Positions 1 to 4,718 of a stretch of DNA of 5,600 nt are shown here, piece by piece. Under the pieces are notes generated by a model that was not told where the DNA came from, did not search any database, and saw only the letters and a list, made by a program, of their open reading frames with translations. The position numbers and the translations under genes are program-made. This DNA comes from Anaerolineales bacterium. Its GTDB lineage: Bacteria > Chloroflexota > Anaerolineae > 4572-78 > J111. The stretch covers positions 1 to 5,600 of the forward strand of contig JAAUSP010000516.1 in assembly GCA_012032575.1 (NCBI GenBank), read 5' to 3'. Every line of letters begins with the position of its first letter. Within the stretch, counting starts at the first letter, position 1.

Positions 1-319
1 CCGAGCCTGTGTTCGAAGCTGTATTCACCTCGCCAGCAGCACCAGTTAAAGATGCTGAAATTGTTATGTCGTTTGTTCCTGAAATTATGGTTATAAGACC
101 AGCCCCAACAAGGCTTCTAAATCTTAAATCCAATAAGTTTTTGGAAGCAAAAACTCCCTGGCCGGAACCAAGATTGGAAGCGGTGTTTGCTTCACCAGAC
201 CCCGACAAAGCGGTTGAACCTTGGACGATTAAATCTCCAGTAATAACAAGAGAACCTGAGACTCTTGCGTCGCCCTCTATTCTGTTTGGACTTGGGCTAA
301 ATCTACTTGCACCGCTCAT
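1..319 (-). CDS. Fibre-like repeat protein, N-terminal 106 residues (3' end off window)
   Basis: The start at ATG 317-319 is preceded directly by an in-frame TAA, so the N-terminus is fixed. The protein begins MSGASRFSPSPNRIEGDARV, then SGSLVITGDLIVQGS, a short beta-repeat of the trimeric-fibre type. Two copies follow of a unit GE(A/V)NTASN-x-GSG at residues 42-53 and 96-106, spaced 54 residues, with VFASKNLLDLRFRSL and ITIISGTNDITISASLTG between. This GEANTASN-type unit is common in phage tail-fibre and other fibrous virion proteins (from memory). It probably forms an intertwined beta trimer in a fibre shaft. Base composition is less AT-rich than the LamG-like gene upstream. No clear ribosome binding site is seen. 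The open frame on the opposite strand at 9-341 is a shadow of this gene. Confidence 0.75.
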   Translation of the reverse strand, partial: MSGASRFSPSPNRIEGDARVSGSLVITGDLIVQGSTALSGSGEANTASNLGSGQGVFASKNLLDLRFRSLVGAGLITIISGTNDITISASLTGAAGEVNTASNTGS

Positions 320-330
320 TTATGTTATAA

Positions 331-444
331 TTAGATTTTGATTATTTTTAACATAAAGTTTTCAGCATTCTTCATAATTTTATGAATTTGACTTCATTTT
401 CATAATCTGGAATGTGCTTAAATAAACGCTTTATGTTAAACAAA
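331..444 (-). other. Possible C-terminal continuation of the LamG-like gene
   Basis: As sequenced, this stretch has no gene. It would be by far the longest intergenic gap after the one before the protease, in an otherwise tightly packed operon. Removing one C from the CCC at 453-455 continues the upstream gene as NLTKIDLFNIKRLFKHIPDY and then ENEVKFIK. Adding one base to the T4 at 378-381 continues it as IMKNAENFMLKIIKI, ending at 331, 11 nt before the next ATG. The residues look like protein and the spacing becomes normal, but two edits are required. The alternative is a real non-coding spacer carrying a promoter; I saw no T4-type TATAAATA in it. It also contains a 12-bp inverted repeat (347-358 and 429-440). 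Confidence 0.35.
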
Positions 445-1256
445 TCAATTTTGGGTTAGATTGAATTTTATGAAACATTTGTCTTCAATTAAAGAAACAC
501 TTTCAACGCTTTTATTGTTAGATAAATCAAGAATGTTATTCGTTAAAAATTTTCGTTGAAATAAGCAAACTATTTTTTTGTATTCTCGCCCACCAAAATT
601 GTCTTTATCAAAATTCATGGCTTGAAAGTCAATAACGGTTTTTTCACTTTTTCTAACAGCATCTCTTAATTTTTCATCTTTTGTCGGGAACCAAAAATGT
701 TGAGGCGGTTGAACCAGTTTGCTTGTTCTCAAATCTGTTTCTAAACCGAAAGAATTAATAATAGTTTTTTCATCATTATTAAAAGAGAAATCATAAAAAG
801 CAAGATAATGAAAATAAAACTTAGAGAAATTCTTTTTCGAAGAAGAACAACCAAGAGTTATTATTTTTCATCAAAATCAAAAAAAGATTTTGATTAGTTT
901 TTTTATTTTTTCCTCTCCGTTTATAAACCAATTAAACACTCTGTTCTCAACATCGAAAACAATTGTGTGAAGTTGCCGGTCAGGTTCGCAAGGGGTTGAG
1001 ATTGATGTTCCGCAAAATTGGAGATTGTATTCATTATCTTTAATTGAAAGCTTAAGATTATCTTGAAAGTCAAATAAGCAAGAATCATCAATCAAAGAAA
1101 TTGATGAAACATAAAAACAAATTGAAAAACCGGAAGAAAAGGAAAATAAATTGGAGCCAATTTTTGATTGGTTATTGCAAAAGAATCAACTCCATCAAAG
1201 AAAAGTTTATCTTTATTTTTATAAGAAATTGAGTTTGGATTTGATGCTTTAAGCAC
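445..1256 (-). CDS. LamG-like (concanavalin-fold) protein, interrupted by several frameshifts
   Basis: Three fragments in changing frames form one LamG-like domain. Fragment 1 (from about 1256) has KLFFDGVDSFAITNQ, the usual first strands of LamG domains. Fragment 2 (start hidden, stop at 877) has FSICFYVSSISLIDDSCLF, NLKLSIKDNEYNLQF, LHTIVFDVENRVFNWFINGE, matching the central strands including the x-x-x-YINGx signature. Fragment 3 continues KIITLGCSSSKKNFSKFYFH and YLAFYDFSFNNDEKTIINSF, the last strands. An unrecognised tail of about 100 residues (KLVQPPQHFWFPT to IKFNLTQN) follows. The breaks sit at T5 1161-1165 (one base missing), A7 879-885 (one base extra) and T5 864-868 (one base missing); repair gives 813 nt, 270 aa. 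GTG at 1256, 8 nt after the previous stop, is the best start seen, but weak. Such domains in phages usually bind surface glycans, so a tail- or head-surface adhesin is likely. The ORFs at 877-1095 and 445-732 are fragments of this gene. Confidence 0.65.
870..894 (-). repeat. 9-bp inverted repeat with homopolymer loop
   Basis: ATCAAAATC and GATTTTGAT flank a seven-base T run (minus strand), giving a perfect but AT-only-weak hairpin. It lies inside the LamG-like gene, and the loop homopolymer is one of the frame-break sites. It has no GC-rich stem, so it is not a convincing terminator. Confidence 0.4.
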
Positions 1257-1264
1257 CTTTATAA

Positions 1265-1663
1265 TTATTGCGTCAAACCCGAACCGGTTAATGTAAACAT
1301 TTCATCTGCTCGAATTGTGGTTAATTCGGCATAAATCTCAAAATCACCTGCACCAGCAATCGGCATAACATAAATCTCTTTCGCTTTAACATTCATCGTT
1401 ATGCTGTCTCTTGCTTCAGAGAGCGTTATGTAATGAGACCCAGTTATAACTCGTCCAGAAGTGCTTGAATTAAAATAAATACGGATGTCTGTCGCCGCCC
1501 GGTTGATTACTGTGATTGAGCGCGACACAAAGGGAAACTGAAACCTTAATTCGACGCCCGAAAGGGCGCCAACAGCGCCTGTAATGTACGGGATACCTGA
1601 TACTTGGAAAGCGGAAGCGTTATTTAATCCATTTCTTGGTGCTGTGTATAAAGGGAAAGCCAT
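1265..1663 (-). CDS. Probable virion structural (decoration-type) protein, 132 aa
   Basis: The protein is intact, starts MAFPLYTAPRNGLNNASAF and has alternating hydrophobic/polar strands typical of a beta-sandwich: QVSGIPYITG; LRFQFPFVSRSITVIN at about 40-55; IRIYFNSSTSGRV; HYITLSEARDSITMNV; and FEIYAELTTI near the end. There are no cysteines, membrane segments or signal peptide. From memory, proteins beginning (M)xFPL..GLNN.S..QVSGIP with a following FPYV.K.ITVIN motif are common among late genes of marine phages, and I place this in that group without a firm function. Capsid decoration, a head-fibre base or a baseplate-associated protein are all possible. The start codon follows the bS21 stop by 13 nt and shows no clear Shine-Dalgarno sequence (ACAATAACT before ATG). 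Confidence 0.75.
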   Translation of the reverse strand: MAFPLYTAPRNGLNNASAFQVSGIPYITGAVGALSGVELRFQFPFVSRSITVINRAATDIRIYFNSSTSGRVITGSHYITLSEARDSITMNVKAKEIYVMPIAGAGDFEIYAELTTIRADEMFTLTGSGLTQ

Positions 1664-1676
1664 AGTTATTGTTTAA

Positions 1677-1919
1677 TTAGTCTTTATTTGTTAGTTTTTC
1701 TTCAACAAGTCGTCTTTTACTTTCGCGAATTGACTTCAATTTTCTTTGTCTTTCTTTAACGGAAGGTTTTGTGAATCTTTTTCGGTCGTGGATTTCTTCC
1801 ATCAACCCGCTTAATTTTTGTTTCCGTAAAAACCTTTTCAACATCGAATCAAATGTTTCGTCTTTTCTCAATTCTACAGTAAAGTTCCCAGAAATTTCTT
1901 TTTCTTTATTTCTTCTCAT
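1677..1919 (-). CDS. rpsU: Phage-encoded ribosomal protein bS21
   Basis: bS21 is a small-subunit ribosomal protein next to the 3' end of 16S rRNA and is important for initiation. The 80-aa product has an 11-residue N-terminal extension and then the family pattern: a short strand VELRKDETFDS; the first helix MLKRFLRKQKLSGLMEEI at about 26-43; then HDRKRFTKPSVKERQRK, equivalent to the R-R-x-x-x-x-KP-x-x-x-R-x-R signature; and a basic helical tail to about 72. The end (EEKLTNKD) is less basic than in many cellular copies. The gene is intact, has a good ribosome binding site, and is packed 10 nt after the core-like gene and 13 nt before a virion gene, so it belongs to the late operon rather than being a stray host fragment. 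Phage bS21 genes are established, for example in pelagiphage HTVC008M. The likely role is to replace host bS21 and favour phage late messages, which is inference. Another basic RNA-binding protein is the alternative. Confidence 0.88.
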   Translation of the reverse strand: MRRNKEKEISGNFTVELRKDETFDSMLKRFLRKQKLSGLMEEIHDRKRFTKPSVKERQRKLKSIRESKRRLVEEKLTNKD

Positions 1920-1924
1920 AATTA

Positions 1925-1930
1925 TCCTTT
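1925..1930 (-). promoter_or_regulatory. Ribosome binding site of rpsU
   Basis: AAAGGA on the minus strand sits 5 nt before the ATG at 1919. Its first base is the last base of the upstream gene's restored stop codon. This supports both that stop and efficient coupled translation of bS21. Confidence 0.6.
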
Positions 1931-2331
1931 TATTTTTTAAACAAATTCTTAAAGATGCCGGAGTTTAATGAAACTCCCGGGTCATCTGGTTCGAGCCCTG
2001 CGATAGGTTGAGATAAACTTTATCGGCTCCTTCAATGTTCGAAGGAACACCAACACTCCTTGATGAACCATCTTTTAGGGGTGCCGTTCCTTTAAAAAAT
2101 TGAGCGTACTTTCCTTCGAGAAGTCGTTGGGTTGGGTGAATTAAAGGTTTTTGTTCGGGTTCGTCTTCTTCGATTGGTTGAGGGGTTGGGCGTTTTTTGG
2201 GAGCGGTTGTTAGGTTTTCGGAAAGGACTTGGGAGATGGTGTTCTCGATGACTTCTTTAAGGAGGATTTCGCGAACGCATTCTTCAACGAGAGGCTTGAG
2301 GAGGTTTTTTTAGTCTTTCTTTTTTTTTCAT
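1930..2331 (-). CDS. Probable prohead core or head-associated protein, about 133 aa, with two compensating frameshifts
   Basis: No single open frame with a start covers this stretch, yet it is clearly coding. ATG at 2331, 5 nt after the protease stop, gives MKKKERLK. The next frame then reads NLLKPLVEECVREILLKEVI, with no start codon of its own, and runs about 95 codons through a Pro/Glu-rich linker (TPQPIEEDEPEQKP) to SNIEGADK. A third frame completes it as SLSQPIAGLEPDDPGVSLNS, ending NLFKK at 1930. Removing one A from the A7 at 2305-2311 and adding one at 2019-2021 restores 402 nt exactly. From memory, small proteins with a similar amphipathic N-terminal helix (LLKPLVEECVREVLLEEG type) follow the protease in related marine phages. 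A scaffold or core role is inference from position, charge and helix-plus-linker build. Confidence 0.65.
1958..1980 (-). repeat. Strong hairpin just upstream of the bS21 gene
   Basis: An inverted repeat CCGGAGTTT / AAACTCCCGG around an AATG loop (plus-strand view) gives a 7-bp perfect stem. Two more GC pairs lie beyond a one-base bulge. It lies about 38 nt before the bS21 ATG. In the restored upstream gene it encodes PGVSLNSG. In the unrepaired frame the stop TAA falls in its loop. No U-run follows, so it is not a standard terminator. A role in message stability or in bS21 control is possible but unproven. Confidence 0.4.
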
Positions 2332-2336
2332 ATTTT

Positions 2337-2954
2337 TTACGCCAAAATCGAGTCGATTATTCTAACAACTTTATCATCTTTGGTAAGTTTTTTTAACAAC
2401 TTTTGTTCTTCGAGTTTGTTGTTCGTCAATCCTTCTGATAAAAAAGCCCCCGGCGTTGATGGTGTCGTAACTAAATCGTAACATATTAAAATAAAATCAT
2501 TATCAACAATTTGTTTTCCATTATTTTCTTTAATAGAACCCATCCCGCGGGAAGAAATACCAAGAGTAACTCCATCCCGAACAAGACTTTGAGCGATTTT
2601 CCCATTTGGAGTATTCAATAATTTTATTTTTCCCATTAAGGCATTTCCATCCCACCACGTAGCGACAACGATGTGTGAAGATTCTTTAAGTAATACGGTA
2701 TCTCCATCATCATGGTCGAGGCAACCGAGGGCACGATTTTGCCTTATTAACATTTGATAATTTTTATCTTCTCTTTCAAGAACCTCTTTTGGGTAAACTC
2801 TTCGATTGCCGTTCTCTACCGAATGACGTTGCAAAATCCCCGTCAAATACATCGCACCCTGCGCCATTTCTGTGCGTTCTGCTTCGGTTAATGAATCTCT
2901 ATCGCAAATCCCGTCCGGACATAAAGCATAAAATTCTTTTAAAAGTTGTCTCAT
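2337..2954 (-). CDS. gp21: Prohead core protease (T4 gp21-like)
   Basis: This is the serine protease that cleaves scaffold and capsid precursors during prohead maturation. The 205-aa protein is intact and of usual length for the family. Landmarks in order are: N-terminal LKEFYALCPDGICDRD; GNRRVYP at residues 49-55, the substrate-fold strand typical of gp21-type proteases; GCLDHDD with candidate catalytic His81; SSHIVVATWW; NTPNGKI; LGISSRGMGS at 131-140 with Ser134 or Ser135 as nucleophile; and CYDLVTTPSTPGA with Asp160. His and Ser are the conserved catalytic residues of the herpesvirus-like prohead protease fold. Assignment of the exact Ser and of Asp160 is by pattern only. The usual Pro after the His (LDHP) is Asp here. 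The C-terminal 30 residues are lysine-rich. It lies downstream of the portal, as in T4, but with three or four small genes between. There is no strong ribosome binding site. Confidence 0.93.
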   Translation of the reverse strand: MRQLLKEFYALCPDGICDRDSLTEAERTEMAQGAMYLTGILQRHSVENGNRRVYPKEVLEREDKNYQMLIRQNRALGCLDHDDGDTVLLKESSHIVVATWWDGNALMGKIKLLNTPNGKIAQSLVRDGVTLGISSRGMGSIKENNGKQIVDNDFILICYDLVTTPSTPGAFLSEGLTNNKLEEQKLLKKLTKDDKVVRIIDSILA

Positions 2955-2975
2955 AGTTTTAATTACTTCTTAATG

Positions 2976-2994
2976 AAAAGCGGGCTCACCCCGC
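2976..2994 (-). terminator. Possible weak intrinsic terminator or attenuator
   Basis: On the minus strand GCGGG-GTGAG-CCCGC forms a perfect 5-bp GC stem with a 5-nt loop, followed by TTTT. It stands out in AT-rich surroundings and sits 22 nt upstream of the protease ATG. The U-run is short and it lies within a co-directional operon, so partial termination, RNA processing or mere coding of the mini-ORF end are all possible. On the plus strand no T-run follows. Confidence 0.35.
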
Positions 2995-3069
2995 AAAGGT
3001 ATGTTTCCCTTTGCAACAAAGCCGACAAGGTTGAAGCATCCATCTTTTCATTTGCTTATCTTTCCACAT
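2986..3069 (-). CDS. Cysteine-rich mini-protein (27 aa), possibly frameshifted at its end
   Basis: A short ORF begins 10 nt after the membrane protein's stop codon, with GGGAGA at 3075-3080 spaced 5 nt from the ATG. This is one of the best ribosome binding sites in the window and the same compact spacing as the other genes. The product starts MWKDKQMKRWM and contains PCRLCCKGK, a CxxCC cluster that could bind metal or be redox active. The frame ends at TGA (2986-2988). Removing one base near the GGGAAA run would instead end it as NIPLRGEPAFH at 2970, 15 nt before the protease. No family recognised. Whether it is expressed is unknown. Confidence 0.45.
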   Translation of the reverse strand: MWKDKQMKRWMLQPCRLCCKGKHTFAG

Positions 3070-3079
3070 AATTTTCTCC

Positions 3080-3370
3080 CTAATTCTTAAATAGATTTAT
3101 CTTTATTCCGTCATCGTCGACAACCCTATCAAAAAGATACGAAATCATCGCCGAAATGCACCCAAAAACAAACAAACCCGCCCAATTTGGAAACAAATAA
3201 ATCCCGGAAAACCAAAAAACAACGAACATAAACCATCCTGAATGGAAACCGATGCAAGCGGAGCACTTAAAAAACTTCCAATCTGGTCTTATCTTATCAA
3301 AAATAAATCCATTAACGATTATCCAAGTCATTCCCGACGAAGATAAGCAAAAAATAAGGAAATCTAACAT
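3080..3370 (-). CDS. Small membrane protein with CxxC motif, unknown function (96 aa)
   Basis: The protein has three likely membrane-spanning segments, at about residues 3-24, 46-60 and 64-80. A loop after the first (FDKIRPDWKFF) leads into CSACIGFHSG, with cysteines at 36 and 39. The C-terminus is acidic and polar (DRVVDDDGIK). The layout (hydrophobic start, basic loop, cysteine pair followed by GF and a second helix) resembles small phage membrane proteins of the DUF1360-like type. That similarity is from memory and is not certain. The ATG at 3370 abuts the previous stop, with GAGGG four bases upstream inside the previous gene, so it is translationally coupled. It acts presumably in the host inner membrane, perhaps in assembly or lysis. 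It is not a typical holin: no lysin gene is adjacent. Confidence 0.75.
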   Translation of the reverse strand: MLDFLIFCLSSSGMTWIIVNGFIFDKIRPDWKFFKCSACIGFHSGWFMFVVFWFSGIYLFPNWAGLFVFGCISAMISYLFDRVVDDDGIKINLFKN

Positions 3371-3897
3371 TTAACCCTCGTAAAGAGAGAATGTTGTTAA
3401 ATAATTTTTATAAGCGTTTATTCCGTTTCCACCAACATCTTGTTTTGCTGGAATTTCACCCAACTCGGTGCTCTCAAAATCGTCCGGGTTCGCAAAGAAT
3501 TCTTCTTGTTTCTTTTTCAGGTAATCTCGAAACTCAACATCAGGGAGTTCAGCAACCATAAATTTATAAATGTTTAACAAAAGAAGGTGTGTTATTTCAA
3601 TCTGCTCCAAGGGTTCGTTGTAGGAACCTTCCAAGGATGCGTAGGCGCCTCCAGATTTGATTGTTCCCGGGTCGATGATGCCTCGCCTAACCAAAAAATT
3701 GAGAAGCCTATTGGAGTAATAATAGACGCTGTCTTCATAATGGTCTTTTGGAAAGCAAGTTATTTTTTATCCCGCAAATTTATAACAATTGAAATGTCCG
3801 GATGGTCGTCCACAATAATTTGTCCGTCAATTGTCCGACGAGCAATAAGTTTGATGATGTTTTTTTCTTTTTCGCTAATTTTAACTTGAATAGACAT
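3371..3897 (-). CDS. Unknown phage protein, about 175 aa, split by a frameshift at 3763-3768
   Basis: The N-terminal part starts at the ATG at 3897, 2 nt after the preceding stop. It reads MSIQVKISEKEKN and runs to DISIVINLRDKK, where it meets TAA. In the next frame the sequence continues directly as ITCFPKDHYEDSVYYYSNRL, then NFLVRRGIIDPGTIKSGGAY, and on to TTFSLYEG at 3371. The break is a run of six A (minus strand). A seventh A gives one open frame of 528 nt (175 aa plus stop). The ATG at 3694 is thus an internal codon, not the true start. No domain is recognised. The C-terminal half contains STELGEIP, an acidic loop. The stop is directly followed by the next gene's ATG. Function unknown; position suggests a head or neck-assembly accessory. 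Confidence 0.75.
3375..3379 (-). promoter_or_regulatory. Ribosome binding site of the membrane protein gene
   Basis: GAGGG on the minus strand lies 4 nt before the ATG at 3370, within the last codons of the preceding gene. This indicates coupled translation and fixes the start. Confidence 0.5.
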
Positions 3898-3899
3898 TT

Positions 3900-4718
3900 T
3901 TATTCTTCTTTTGTTATAAAACTAACAAGCTCTTGTATCTTTAACAATTTTATCAATTGTTCTTTTTCAAGAGAGATGGAATTGGAAAAATCTTTGATGG
4001 AACTTTCAAGTTCATTTATTTTTTCAACCAAAAGAACATCTTTATTTTTTTTATAAACATCAAGAACTTTTTTAATTCTTCCAACTTCTTCGTTTATAAA
4101 GATTTTTAATGTTAAATTATCTCCGTTGATTGATAAAATGTATTTTGAGACCAATTCTTTTTGCTCTTTCAAGAGAGAAGGGGAGTACTCTTCATTAAAC
4201 TTTTTTATGAAAAGTTTATAAGCAAGATTATCCAGATGTTCCAATTTAAACTTTGGTTTATTTTCTTTTGAGTTTTCAATTTCTTTTGTTAATCCCTCCT
4301 CAAGAATGATTTTATCCGCGGGAGAAAGAAAAGGAGAAAAGATTTGATTAATTGTCGCCAACATTTTATAAGTTGGAACAAAAGAATTCATAATTTCGGG
4401 AGAAATTTGAGAGATTTTGTTTAAGAAGTTTGACCTTTCTTCGTTTAATTTATCTTGTGGAATTGAAAAAAATGTTTTTTTGTTTTCCTGAATTATTTTT
4501 TCAATAACTTTGGTATTTTTTGTTTGAGGAATGTAAATGTCTTGATAAAGTTTTAATTCTTGTCCCAAGAATGTTTTATAAGAAAATGTCTCTTTTAATA
4601 AAGAGGTTAAATCTTTAACAACTTTATTATTTTTTTCTTGAATTGATAAAGCAAGAAAACGAAGACAGGCTTCATAAAGAAAAGCGGTGTTCTTTTTTTT
4701 ATTATGCTTCATCTTCAT
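3900..4718 (-). CDS. Conserved phage protein of unknown function, helical and charged (272 aa)
   Basis: I cannot assign a function. The protein is intact, lysine/glutamate-rich and predicted by eye to be mostly alpha-helical. It has an N-terminal MKMKHNKKKNTAFLYEACLR segment, a hydrophobic conserved-looking motif FVPTYKMLATINQIF at residues 113-127, and a likely coiled coil at about 210-265. The start at 4718 overlaps the restored portal end by 17 nt. AAGAGG at 4728-4733 lies 9 nt upstream of this ATG, which favours it over the second ATG at 4712. From memory, a protein starting MKHNKK(R/K)NTAFL occurs near the portal in other marine T4-like phages. Its place between portal and protease fits a prohead core or assembly role, but that is inference. 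A scaffold (gp22-like) would be the first alternative to test. Confidence 0.8.
   Translation of the reverse strand: MKMKHNKKKNTAFLYEACLRFLALSIQEKNNKVVKDLTSLLKETFSYKTFLGQELKLYQDIYIPQTKNTKVIEKIIQENKKTFFSIPQDKLNEERSNFLNKISQISPEIMNSFVPTYKMLATINQIFSPFLSPADKIILEEGLTKEIENSKENKPKFKLEHLDNLAYKLFIKKFNEEYSPSLLKEQKELVSKYILSINGDNLTLKIFINEEVGRIKKVLDVYKKNKDVLLVEKINELESSIKDFSNSISLEKEQLIKLLKIQELVSFITKEE

Noticed and set aside
9..341. Open frame on the plus strand (110 codons)
   Set aside because: It is the antisense of the fibre-like gene, whose minus-strand frame has recognisable GEANTASN repeats. The plus frame has no such features.
347..440. Perfect 12-bp inverted repeat TTTAACATAAAG / CTTTATGTTAAA, 70 bp apart
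   Set aside because: AT-rich and of a length expected occasionally by chance in such sequence. There is no transposase or target duplication nearby, so it is not taken as a mobile element or attachment site.
320..444. T4-type late promoter
   Set aside because: Only CATAAA-like hexamers are present, not TATAAATA, and these are common in AT-rich DNA. No support for a specific site.
1771..1968. Plus-strand ORF over bS21
   Set aside because: Antisense shadow of the bS21 gene, rich in Phe/Ser/Leu as expected from reversed Lys/Glu codons.
1975..1997. GGTTCGAGCCC, similar to a tRNA T-loop
   Set aside because: The T stem does not pair properly and no acceptor, D or anticodon arms can be folded around it. 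The stretch is coding in the restored gene.
2976..2998. End of operon at the GC hairpin
   Set aside because: The stem is only 5 bp with four T, and the same-strand gene order continues just downstream. It is listed only as a weak terminator or attenuator.
3587..4056. Two overlapping plus-strand ORFs
   Set aside because: They lie opposite the 175-aa and 272-aa genes, show no motifs and have low-complexity Phe/Ser composition.
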